DNA of 15,811 bases from an uncultured Prevotella sp. (GCA_934230965.1 CAKQFW010000024.1:1-15811); one strand, 5' to 3'; positions 8,541 through 15,268 are shown, counted from the stretch's first letter. Notes: a model not told the origin generated them from the sequence alone. Numbers and translations are program-made.

Positions 8541-8589
8541 TTGCATAAATATACAGTCGATGTTTCGCAAATCGAAGACTTGCGAAACA
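8541..8589. repeat. Inverted ARG-box-like copy and a 10-bp stem-loop
   Basis: TTGCATAAATATACA at 8541-8555 is the reverse complement of the 15-mer found at 8269. Next to it TGTTTCGCAA (8561-8570) pairs perfectly with TTGCGAAACA (8580-8589) around a 9-base loop. A 14-base perfect palindrome CTTGCCTAGGCAAG follows at 8631-8644. No function can be assigned. Confidence 0.5.
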
Positions 8590-8684
8590 GTTGACGAGTT
8601 GAAAAGATACGAGTTGATAATATACGAGTTCTTGCCTAGGCAAGCGGCAAAGCCGAGCGAACAAGGAGAATATTCTTGCTTATT

Positions 8685-8771
8685 GCTGGAGGATGGGGCA
8701 CGGAGACCCCATCCTACTGAAATTTGCCTTGCAAACCATAGTAGGACGAGGGCCTCCGCGCCCCGTCCTCC
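8685..8771. repeat. REP-like inverted pair A (BIME-like)
   Basis: Two hairpins face each other across about 25 bases. The left stem is AGGATGGGG/CCCCATCCT (8690-8698 and 8707-8715). The right stem is AGGACG-GGGC/GCCC-CGTCCT with one bulged A (8743-8769). Read outward, each hairpin is preceded by GTAG and followed by CTCC, so the two halves are inverted copies of one unit. As family knowledge, GTAG or GGAG beside an imperfect palindrome marks REP sequences handled by REP-associated (IS200-like) tyrosine transposases. No such transposase is in the window. Confidence 0.75.
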
Positions 8772-8813
8772 ATGGTTGGCGTTATACCTCCCCCCAAAAA
8801 AATAATGCTGGGT

Positions 8814-8892
8814 GCTGGAGGATGGGGCACGGAGCCCCCATCCTACAGGGCAAACTATAGTAGAACGGGGTCTCCGTGCCCCGTTCTCCAGC
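8814..8892. repeat. REP-like inverted pair B (BIME-like)
   Basis: The element starts GCTGGAG and ends CTCCAGC, an overall inverted repeat of 79 bp. The left stem is AGGATGGGG/CCCCATCCT and the right stem AGAACGGGG/CCCCGTTCT, each a perfect 9 bp with an 8-base loop. It has the same layout and GTAG/CTCC borders as pair A, 42 bases away. The right stem differs from the others by changes on both sides that keep the pairing. It lies about 200 bases past the C10 protease stop and might help end that transcript. Confidence 0.8.
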
Positions 8893-8950
8893 AACCATAA
8901 TTAAGTAATATCGTATCAGAAGTTTGGGTTGTGAAGATGGTGTCTCAAAA

Positions 8951-9046
8951 CAAAAATCTCAACAACATTGAACAATTATAACCTCAACAATATTGAACAA
9001 CAAAAATCTGAACAACATTGAACAATGAAAATCTGAACAATAAAAG
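8951..9046. repeat. Tandem array with a 25-bp period
   Basis: The core AACAAYATTGAACAA recurs at 8961, 8986 and 9011, exactly 25 bases apart, each preceded by a CTC or CTG triplet from an (A)ATCTS-type tail. A decayed fourth unit starts at 9036. It lies directly past the C10 protease stop, so it would be transcribed as a U/C-rich 3' tail. No hairpin with a T-run is seen there. Confidence 0.7.
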
Positions 9047-9086
9047 AATAATATAGAACAACAAAAGAACAACATGTTTATGCACA

Positions 9087-11723
9087 TCAAAACCTATAGC
9101 TGTATATGCGCTTTGCTGTTTCTATGCGCAACAGGTAAGGGCCTTGCTTCAAGCCTTGCAGCGAGAGGGTGGCATGGCAAGCATCGTTGGAAGTTGTTTG
9201 TTTAAGCCGTTGCCCAGCCATATTGTAAAGGCGTAAGGATAATAGGTCGTGTGCCGAAACCGTGAGCATATTGCCCTCACGCTGAACGGTGTACGGCCGC
9301 TGAGCAGATGTAGCGCCCTGTGTTGTGGTGACAATGCCTTGGAAAAGGGTTATGATGTCGGCCTCGCGCTTCAGATAATAGGCGGGCACTTCTAGGGTGT
9401 TTAGCTCTATCTCTTGATGATCAATTTGGCCCATCACTACTATGCGATAGGTGTGGCCATCGGCCCAAGGCACGTTGGTCTTGCGCAGCCAATAACTGAA
9501 GAGGGGCACGTCAAACGACGACGAGACAAACACCTGATCGCCGAAACCTGGCAACGGTTCTTTTTCTCCTGTTACAACATCTTGGCTATATATGGTTACG
9601 GGGCCATCGTAGCTCTGGCCCTCGGTGGTGCGCAACGCCACAGCCAGCTTAAACAGCGACATCTTGTTCATATCTATACTGCCCAAGGCTATCTTGTCGT
9701 TGGCATCATCGGCCAAGAATACTTCGGCCTTGGCCATAAGGGGGCGTGCTTGTGCCTCGGTAACAGTGATGTAAGCAGCATCTTTATCGTGAATATTGTT
9801 GATGGGATAGGGCTGCGTTTCGGCCGCATCGGCCCACAGCATCAGGCGCACCTCGTAGCGTGCAGGGGCAAGTTGTGAGGGAAGTGATAGCGTTAGGGGT
9901 ATCTCGGTCTCGGTAAAGCCTTCAATCTCAGTGGGGACGTTGGCTCGCGCATCGAGCACTACAGTTTGCGAGGCATCAAGCAGTTGCACGCCAAGATAGC
10001 AATCGCGCGGCACACCGTTCAAATTCTTAATAGTAAAAAAGGCTTGCACCTTTGCGCCTTGCTCGGCATCGGCCGAAAGGCGAGGCTGCGCCATCAGTTG
10101 GAAGTGAGCCTCGTCAGTGCATGTCTCGGCTATACGTCCTGTGCCATTGGCCAGTTCTACCTCAATGATAGGAGCCTTCTTTATGGGTAAAAAAGCATCC
10201 CATGTGCCATCGTTGTTAATGGCGGCGCACACGGGCACAAGGCGATAGTAGCCATCGGTAAGCCCTGTTAAACTTATTGTGATGGGCTGGGGCTGGTTGA
10301 TAAGATAGTCGGTATCCATAAAGCCATCGTTATTGGCACCATAGATGTGCTGTGTGAGGCCACCCGTGGCATGGTGGTCTGAATACGACACGCTCATAAG
10401 GCTACCCGCTTCATCATATATGGCTATGCCGATGTCGCCCTTGAATGGGCGGCCACGATTTACAAATGAGCACACCTCTGCCGTAAGTGTTTGCGAGGCA
10501 TTGAAGTGTTTGTCAGCTACATCTTTCAGCGTGAGCGAGCCTCCCTCGTTAAACATTAGTTGGGGCGAGGTTTCTAATAAGGCACGGTCGATGTCGGGAT
10601 ATTGGCCGTTATTGGGGTGCGCCAGTATGGCCGTAAGGGCGCGATTGAAGGTTAAAGGCTTGCCCTCAAACTCGCTACCTGTTTCAGAAACGTTGAGATG
10701 GGTGAGCGAATAGTAGGCATCGCCCTGTCCCTCCCAACCAAAGTTCATGTGGAAGAGACCATTGGCGTCAAAGCCATCGGCCACCCAAGCATGACCCGAT
10801 GCCGACCCCGACGGTCTGCCCTCAAGATATACGGGGCAGCCATTGAGCAATTCGGTTCTTAGTATTTCGGCAAAGCGGGTGGGGCCTTCGGTGGCTCGTG
10901 TAATATAGGCCGCTGTATAAGAGAAATGTTTTTGAAGCGCTTGGTAGGCAAACAAACCTTGTGTGCCGCTGGCAGCGGGGGTATATTGCATAAACGAGGC
11001 CACGCCCACATCGTTCATCAACAGGGCTACAGCATCTTCTTGGGCCGACGTGGCTTGCACAGGGTATAGATAAGAGGGCAACATGTTGGCCCAATCGTAA
11101 TTCGACTGGCTGAAGTCGGCACTCTTCATCTCATCATAATAGGTTACTTTATATTCGTTTTTACCTTCTCCCTGGGCGGGCCACCGATAATAATACATCA
11201 GCTGCGCCACGGCGGTGGCCACGCATCCGCTATAGGGATAGCCTGTTTTGGCATTAAAGGGATGCCCCTGCCCCCACTTGCTTTTCAGCAAGGGCTGCAC
11301 GGTTTGGGTATATTGCACGGCATGTGGAAGAACAGAAACATGGGCTCGCCCTTCTTGCAGCGCCTCGTAGGTTTGGCGATAGCTGTCAAGCAGAAGTTTT
11401 ATACAGGGATTGGCGGTAAGCGTGTCGAGTGGAGCCTCGTGGCTATAAGCCAACACTTGGCCCATAGCATCGTCGGCCGAAACGATGACAAAACCTCGGC
11501 CTTGTGCATCGTTAAAAATATAATAAGGAGTTTTAATCTTCGTGCCATTGCGTTGGAGCTGTGCTGTTGCGGGGCGTGTTAATGTTACATATTGTTTTGC
11601 AATAGCGATAGCCTGTTGTGGAAGAATGTCTTTGGCCATTGTTTTGAGGCTAACAGCAAACAGCGCTCCCACAAACAATGATAAACGGGCAATGGTGTGA
11701 TGATTAGAACTCCTTATTTTCAT
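9087..11723 (-). CDS. C10-family cysteine protease (interpain/streptopain-like), secreted
   Basis: This 878-residue protein is close in size to interpain A of Prevotella intermedia. After a signal peptide (about 1-30, ending KTMAKD) comes a Spi-type inhibitory prodomain (about 31-135, QQAIAIAKQYV and GRGFVIVSADD). The catalytic domain (about 140-360) has the C10 nucleophile block GYPYSGCVATAVAQLMYYYRW (split around Cys167) and the histidine block SGHAWVADGFD (His311), then FHMNFGWEGQGDAYYSL with Asn327 and Trp330. A long beta-rich region of unknown role follows. The C-terminal about 75 residues (LLSLRLYNMAGQRL to IYSYRF) look like a type IX secretion sorting domain. Expected activity is broad extracellular proteolysis after removal of the propeptide. 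It starts 50 bases past hppA on the same strand with no promoter box in the gap, so co-transcription is possible. Confidence 0.95.
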   Translation of the reverse strand: MKIRSSNHHTIARLSLFVGALFAVSLKTMAKDILPQQAIAIAKQYVTLTRPATAQLQRNGTKIKTPYYIFNDAQGRGFVIVSADDAMGQVLAYSHEAPLDTLTANPCIKLLLDSYRQTYEALQEGRAHVSVLPHAVQYTQTVQPLLKSKWGQGHPFNAKTGYPYSGCVATAVAQLMYYYRWPAQGEGKNEYKVTYYDEMKSADFSQSNYDWANMLPSYLYPVQATSAQEDAVALLMNDVGVASFMQYTPAASGTQGLFAYQALQKHFSYTAAYITRATEGPTRFAEILRTELLNGCPVYLEGRPSGSASGHAWVADGFDANGLFHMNFGWEGQGDAYYSLTHLNVSETGSEFEGKPLTFNRALTAILAHPNNGQYPDIDRALLETSPQLMFNEGGSLTLKDVADKHFNASQTLTAEVCSFVNRGRPFKGDIGIAIYDEAGSLMSVSYSDHHATGGLTQHIYGANNDGFMDTDYLINQPQPITISLTGLTDGYYRLVPVCAAINNDGTWDAFLPIKKAPIIEVELANGTGRIAETCTDEAHFQLMAQPRLSADAEQGAKVQAFFTIKNLNGVPRDCYLGVQLLDASQTVVLDARANVPTEIEGFTETEIPLTLSLPSQLAPARYEVRLMLWADAAETQPYPINNIHDKDAAYITVTEAQARPLMAKAEVFLADDANDKIALGSIDMNKMSLFKLAVALRTTEGQSYDGPVTIYSQDVVTGEKEPLPGFGDQVFVSSSFDVPLFSYWLRKTNVPWADGHTYRIVVMGQIDHQEIELNTLEVPAYYLKREADIITLFQGIVTTTQGATSAQRPYTVQREGNMLTVSAHDLLSLRLYNMAGQRLKQTTSNDACHATLSLQGLKQGPYLLRIETAKRIYSYRF

Positions 11724-11747
11724 TTGTTTTTATATGTTTTTACAATT

Positions 11748-11782
11748 CAGCTTCTTACAAGAAAAACAGCTTCTTACAAGAA
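11748..11782. repeat. 16-bp direct duplication covering the hppA stop codon
   Basis: CAGCTTCTTACAAGAA occurs at 11748-11763 and again at 11767-11782. The second copy contains the last codons and stop of hppA, so the first copy is a duplicated gene end including a second in-register TTCTTGTAA. Each copy is also nearly self-complementary (CTTCTT/AAGAAG). It fills most of the gap before the protease gene. Confidence 0.75.
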
Positions 11783-13978
11783 GGCTATGGTGAGGCCTGC
11801 CATGACGATGCTGACCATAGACATAAGCTTGATGAGGATGTTGAGCGATGGGCCAGACGTGTCTTTGAAGGGGTCGCCCACGGTATCGCCCACGATGGTG
11901 GCCTTGTGGTTATCGCTGCCCTTGCCCTCAAAGTTGCCTTCTTCAATCATCTTCTTGGCATTGTCCCATGCTCCGCCCGAGTTCGACATAAACACGGCCA
12001 GGGTGAAGCCTGCTGCCAGTCCGCCAGTGAGCAAGCCCAGCACGCCAGCCACGCCCAGCACAAGACCAATGACGATGGGGATGACGATGGCTAAGAGCGA
12101 CGGCAATATCATTTCGCGCTGCGCACTGCGGGTGCTTATCTCCACACAACGGCCGTAATCGGGTGTGGCCTTGCCTTCAAGTATGCCCTTTATCACGCGG
12201 AACTGGCGGCGCACCTCTTGCACCATCGACTCGGCAGCACGGCCCACAGCGCCCATGGTAAGGCCGCAGAACAAGAAGGCGGCCATGGCTCCGAGGAAGG
12301 CTCCTACAAGCACTTTGGGGTTGATGAGGTTTACCTGGAAGAAGTTGATGAAGTCGATGGTGGTAGCATTCGTTGGGTCGAAGATGTTGCCAGCGGCATC
12401 AACATACTGTTTGCCTTCTTCAACGGCACGTATCATAGCAATCTTTATCTCTTCAATATACGAAGCCAGCAAGGCGAGGGCAGTAAGGGCGGCCGAACCA
12501 ATGGCAAAGCCCTTGCCTGTAGCAGCGGTGGTGTTGCCCAAGGCATCGAGGGCGTCGGTGCGTTCGCGTACCTCTTCGCCCAAGCCGCTCATCTCGGCAT
12601 TGCCACCAGCATTGTCGGCAATGGGACCATAGGCGTCGGTGGCAAGGGTGATGCCCAGGGTAGAAAGCATACCCACGGCGGCAATGCCTATGCCGTAAAG
12701 GCCTGTGCTAATTGACTTAGCCGACAGCGACATGTCGAAGCCATTGGCGCAAAGGTAGCTGAGCATGATGGCTACCGAGATGGTAACAACGGGTATCATG
12801 GTTGATATCATGCCCGTGCCTATACCTTTTATAATAACGGTGGCCGGACCTGTTTGTGAGGCTTCGGCTATCTTCTGCGTGGGTTTATAGCTGTGCGAGG
12901 TATAATACTCGGTGGCCTGACCAATGATAACGCCTGCCACCAAGCCACTGATAACAGAGAACGAGAGGCCCAACCAATTGTCTATGCCCAAGAGATATAA
13001 TATAACAAAGGTGGCCACGGCTATGAGGGCGGCGCTGACGTTGGTGCCCAGGCCTAGCGAATGGAGCAGCTCTTTCATCGTTGCGCCTTCTTTAGTGCGC
13101 ACCAAGAAGATGCCGATGAGCGAGAGGAAGATGCCGATGGCGGCAATAATCATAGGAGCAATGACGGCGCGTAGCTGCATATCGTCATTCATAGCAAAGG
13201 CGGTAGCGCCCAGGGCAGCGGTAGAAAGGATGGAGCCGCAATAGCTCTCATAGAGGTCGGCACCCATGCCAGCCACGTCGCCCACGTTGTCGCCCACGTT
13301 ATCGGCAATGGTAGCAGGGTTGCGAGGGTCGTCTTCTGGTATGTTAGCCTCTACCTTACCCACAAGGTCGGCGCCCACGTCGGCAGCCTTGGTGTAGATA
13401 CCTCCACCCACACGAGCAAAGAGGGCTTGGGTAGAAGCACCCATACCAAAGGTAAGCATGGTGGTGGTAATGGTGACAAGGGCCGTGGCCTCGCCATCAT
13501 ACACGGCATTAAGAACAATAAACCAAATGGCAATATCGAGCAAACCTAAGCCCACAACCACGAGGCCCATTACGGCGCCGCTGCGGAAGGCTATCTTCAA
13601 ACCTTTATCAAGACTGGTACGCGCACCGTTGGCCGTGCGGGCCGAGGCATAGGTGGCGGTCTTCATGCCAAAGAAGCCTGCCAAGCCCGAGAACAAACCA
13701 CCCGTAAGAAATGCGAACGGCACCCAGGGGTTTTGCACCTTCAGCACATAGGCCATGAAGGCAAAAATGATGGCCAGCACCACAAAAACAATGGTAACCA
13801 CCTTATACTGCTGCTTAAGGTAGGCCATAGCGCCTTTGCGCACGTGCTCGGCAATTTCTTTCATACGGTCGGTACCTTCGTCTTCTTTCATCATTGAACG
13901 GAAGAAGAACCATGCCATTCCCAAAGCCACAACACTGGCAATAGGGATTAGCCAAAATACTAAAGGAATGTTGTTCAT
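11774..13978 (-). CDS. hppA: Membrane-bound K+-dependent ion-translocating pyrophosphatase
   Basis: This 734-residue polytopic membrane protein hydrolyses pyrophosphate at a cytoplasmic site and pumps Na+ and/or H+ outward. Hydrophobic segments span the whole length. Family marks are GGGIYTKAADVGADLVGKVEA (188-208, shown in part), the double Asp block DNVGDNVGD at 226-234, DLYESYCGS with Glu244 (a glutamate position linked to Na+ transport in this family), TDAYGPIADNAGG (447-459) and the C-terminal GDTVGDPFKDTSGPS. At 481-490 the sequence is GNTTAATGKG: Ala485 and Gly488 in place of the Lys/Thr pair of K+-independent enzymes, so a K+-stimulated enzyme is expected. Bacteroides relatives pump both Na+ and H+; the exact ion here cannot be settled by eye. 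A -7 box lies upstream and the protease gene follows within 50 bases. Confidence 0.97.
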   Translation of the reverse strand: MNNIPLVFWLIPIASVVALGMAWFFFRSMMKEDEGTDRMKEIAEHVRKGAMAYLKQQYKVVTIVFVVLAIIFAFMAYVLKVQNPWVPFAFLTGGLFSGLAGFFGMKTATYASARTANGARTSLDKGLKIAFRSGAVMGLVVVGLGLLDIAIWFIVLNAVYDGEATALVTITTTMLTFGMGASTQALFARVGGGIYTKAADVGADLVGKVEANIPEDDPRNPATIADNVGDNVGDVAGMGADLYESYCGSILSTAALGATAFAMNDDMQLRAVIAPMIIAAIGIFLSLIGIFLVRTKEGATMKELLHSLGLGTNVSAALIAVATFVILYLLGIDNWLGLSFSVISGLVAGVIIGQATEYYTSHSYKPTQKIAEASQTGPATVIIKGIGTGMISTMIPVVTISVAIMLSYLCANGFDMSLSAKSISTGLYGIGIAAVGMLSTLGITLATDAYGPIADNAGGNAEMSGLGEEVRERTDALDALGNTTAATGKGFAIGSAALTALALLASYIEEIKIAMIRAVEEGKQYVDAAGNIFDPTNATTIDFINFFQVNLINPKVLVGAFLGAMAAFLFCGLTMGAVGRAAESMVQEVRRQFRVIKGILEGKATPDYGRCVEISTRSAQREMILPSLLAIVIPIVIGLVLGVAGVLGLLTGGLAAGFTLAVFMSNSGGAWDNAKKMIEEGNFEGKGSDNHKATIVGDTVGDPFKDTSGPSLNILIKLMSMVSIVMAGLTIAFL

Positions 13979-14043
13979 AAAGATTTTTTATTTATTAGGT
14001 AAGTGACTGATAACACACGCGAGGGGGTACAACCATCATTTTG

Positions 14044-14051
14044 CAAATATA
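14044..14051 (-). promoter_or_regulatory. Probable -7 element of the hppA promoter
   Basis: The minus strand reads TATATTTG, matching TAnnTTTG, 65 bases upstream of the hppA ATG. The -33 box is not clear. It lies between hppA and the vapD terminator, where the long AT-rich leader contains a GC-rich CCCCCTCGCG patch. Confidence 0.4.
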
Positions 14052-14199
14052 GAAAATATATTCATACGAAAGCGGAAAAACAGAATATTTATTTAATAAA
14101 ACCTATAATTTAATGTGTTTAGTAGGGCTTGCTTCCTTTTTTATGCTGATGCGAAATGACGCAAAGCGATAAAAAAGAGACACAAAAGACGCGAGATGA

Positions 14200-14236
14200 A
14201 ACGAAAATACCTTATGGCATGAGGGCCATGAGGTAT
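14200..14236 (-). terminator. Intrinsic terminator of the vapD unit
   Basis: ATACCTTATGGC (14207-14218) pairs with GCCATGAGGTAT (14225-14236) over 12 positions with one mismatch and a 6-base loop. On the minus strand it is followed by TTTTCGTTTC. It begins 24 bases past the vapD stop. It also separates the unit from hppA. Confidence 0.7.
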
Positions 14237-14259
14237 TATATTGAAAGTTAATGTAATGG

Positions 14260-14538
14260 TTAATCTTTAAAGAAAGGGGTAAAGTCTGACCAATCTTCTA
14301 CTCTAAAAGCTCTGATATCTCTCACCGAATTCTTAAACCAGGGAACAGCTTTTAGAGCATTCATTGCTTGTACCAAATGTAGCATATCATTATCATTGGA
14401 AAGATAAACACTACCCTGGGTTGCATAATAATCATAACCACGCAATAATTTCTTTATTTCGTAGTATGCATTATTATAAGGCTCTCCGTAATTCTTACTA
14501 AGAGCATTTATATCTAAATCAAAAGCTATTGCAAACAT
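14260..14538 (-). CDS. vapD: VapD-family protein (Cas2-like putative endoribonuclease)
   Basis: This 92-residue protein opens with MFAIAFDLDINAL, the VapD signature (usually MYAIAFDLD), continues with NNAYYEIKKLLRGYDYYATQGSVY and ends with PWFKNSVRDIRAFRVEDWSDF, which matches the conserved middle and end of the family. VapD proteins have a ferredoxin-like fold related to Cas2; Helicobacter and Haemophilus members have been described as ribonucleases, acting as toxins or in intracellular persistence. Asp7 and Asp9 of FDLD are the likely functional acids. The ATG overlaps the stop of the upstream 59-aa gene (TAATG), which suggests translational coupling. No other gene of a CRISPR system is near. 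Confidence 0.9.
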   Translation of the reverse strand: MFAIAFDLDINALSKNYGEPYNNAYYEIKKLLRGYDYYATQGSVYLSNDNDMLHLVQAMNALKAVPWFKNSVRDIRAFRVEDWSDFTPFFKD

Positions 14539-14717
14539 TATGCTAACTTAAAATATTTAGATTGGCCAAAGAATATCCTGCCCAAATTGTCCTTGATGGA
14601 AATAACCAATCCCATAAAAGGATTGTGCTCAACATCAATAACTTGGCCCTCAATCCAGTCAGTCAAACCTGTCAAAGAAGGATTTACCTTCATCATATCT
14701 CCTAATTTTGGTTCCAT
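14538..14717 (-). CDS. 59-aa partner of VapD, candidate antitoxin
   Basis: This frame was read directly from the minus strand: 59 residues starting MEPKLGDMMKVNPSLTGLTD, followed by WIEGQVIDVEHNPFMGLVIS and IKDNLGRIFFGQSKYFKLA. It has no signal peptide or membrane segment. The alternating strands with G..V.V/I pattern (EGQVIDVE, GLVISIKD, GRIFFG) suggest a small SH3/KOW-like beta-barrel; that is inference. It overlaps vapD by one base and has a good promoter immediately upstream, so both genes form one two-gene unit, the usual layout of toxin-antitoxin pairs with the antitoxin first. Small proteins of this kind occur beside vapD in Bacteroidetes as I recall them, but an antitoxin function is not proven here. 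It is not similar to the antitoxin types I would recognise (no ribbon-helix-helix or HTH pattern). Confidence 0.8.
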   Translation of the reverse strand: MEPKLGDMMKVNPSLTGLTDWIEGQVIDVEHNPFMGLVISIKDNLGRIFFGQSKYFKLA

Positions 14718-14743
14718 AGCTATTTTGTATTTTTATATGCTTG

Positions 14744-14774
14744 CAAAGTTAAACTATTATTTTGAAAGTGCGAA
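14744..14774 (-). promoter_or_regulatory. Promoter of the vapD unit
   Basis: The minus strand reads TTCG (14774-14771), exactly 19 bases, then TAACTTTG (14751-14744), a good fit to the Bacteroidetes promoter TTTG-N19-21-TAnnTTTG. The start of transcription would be about 20 bases before the ATG at 14717. The MITE-like element begins about 25 bases further upstream. Confidence 0.65.
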
Positions 14775-14799
14775 GGAAACGAGAAAAATGTTTCGAAAA

Positions 14800-15096
14800 T
14801 TATTGCTGTCCACTAAAACTCCAAGGAGCATAAATATCCTCACCAAAGCCTTGTAAAATTAGAACTTCGGGGTTTGTATGTTCAAAAGTAAGCCCCCTAA
14901 TCAAAGAAAGCAAACATATCGTCTCAGTACTTGGCCGAGATTACTCCAGTACTTGATGGAGATTACTCCAGTACTTGGCCGAGATTACTGCAGTACTTGA
15001 TGGAGATTACTGCAGTACTTGGGCCAAGTACTGGCGCACATATTTTGAGGGATGAACCATATGTATGCTCTTTGGAGTTTTAGCGGACAACAGTAA
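14800..15096. mobile_element. MITE-like element with 38-bp imperfect terminal inverted repeats
   Basis: The ends 14800-14837 and 15059-15096 are inverted copies, identical at 33 of 38 positions by direct comparison, sharing CTAAAACTCCAA and GAGCATA. The interior (221 bp) has no gene and is largely a 22-bp tandem array with a palindromic last unit. The size (297 bp), inverted ends and lack of coding capacity fit a non-autonomous miniature element. Target duplication is not clear (at most an AAA/TTT-like triplet). No matching transposase is present, and a large folded RNA or regulatory block is the alternative. Confidence 0.6.
14925..15034. repeat. Tandem array, five units of 22 bp
   Basis: The units start at 14925, 14947, 14969, 14991 and 15013, each with CAGTACTTG. 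Units 1 and 3 share GGCCGAGATTACT, units 2 and 4 share ATGGAGATTACT, an A-B-A-B order, so a 44-bp doublet may have been duplicated. The last base of units 1-2 is C and of units 3-4 is G. Unit 5 ends in a perfect inverted repeat, CAGTACTTGG-G-CCAAGTACTG. There are no spacers, so this is not CRISPR. Confidence 0.85.
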
Positions 15097-15126
15097 ATTT
15101 TTATCTAAACGAATACACCCTCCATA

Positions 15127-15159
15127 GTAGGACGGTGGCCTCCGCGCCACGTCCTCCAT
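15127..15159. repeat. Single REP-like hairpin (third location)
   Basis: GTAGGACGGTGGCCTCCGCG continues to GCCACGTCCTCCAT, the same 33-base unit as the right half of pair A, with differences at three positions. The stem AGGACG-TGGC/GCCA-CGTCCT has one bulged G where pair A has GGGC/GCCC, a paired change that keeps the stem. It carries the same GTAG and CTCC borders and stands alone, not as an inverted pair. Confidence 0.75.
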
Positions 15160-15203
15160 GAACATAGTTACGTATTATAATCCATAGTTAGCAAGGCCAT
15201 TCA

Positions 15204-15268
15204 CTCCCCTCACCCACGGGGAGGGGAAAGCCGCGCGGGCGCGGCGCGGGGGAGGGGCTGTTTTTTTT
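15204..15268 (+). repeat. GC-rich palindromic element ending in a T8 run
   Basis: This block is very GC-rich against its AT-rich surroundings. It contains CCCC...GGGG and CCCCTC...GAGGGG arms, a central GCCGCGC-GG-GCGCGGC stem (15230-15245), and TG followed by eight T. In shape it is an intrinsic terminator facing the plus direction, yet no plus-strand gene precedes it. A dispersed GC-rich repeat or a stop to antisense transcription are both possible. The T-run abuts the stop codon of the 53-aa gene, so on the minus strand the hairpin would follow an A-run. Confidence 0.55.

Noticed and set aside
8485..8805. Plus-strand open frame of 106 codons
   Set aside because: It is the opposite-strand frame of the same repeat region, ending within it; nothing supports translation.
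8478..8894. Minus-strand open frame of 138 codons
   Set aside because: It runs through both REP pairs, and its product repeats the same RAPSSS/CPVGWG words because of the repeats; there is no sign of coding selection.
9414..9878. Plus-strand open frame of 154 codons
   Set aside because: It lies wholly within the C10 protease gene on the other strand and shows no recognisable protein.
14587..14856. Plus-strand open frame of 89 codons
   Set aside because: It is antisense to the 59-aa vapD partner and then enters the MITE-like end; no domain.
14925..15034. CRISPR array next to a Cas2-like gene
   Set aside because: Units are contiguous 22-mers without unique spacers; VapD alone does not make an adaptation module.
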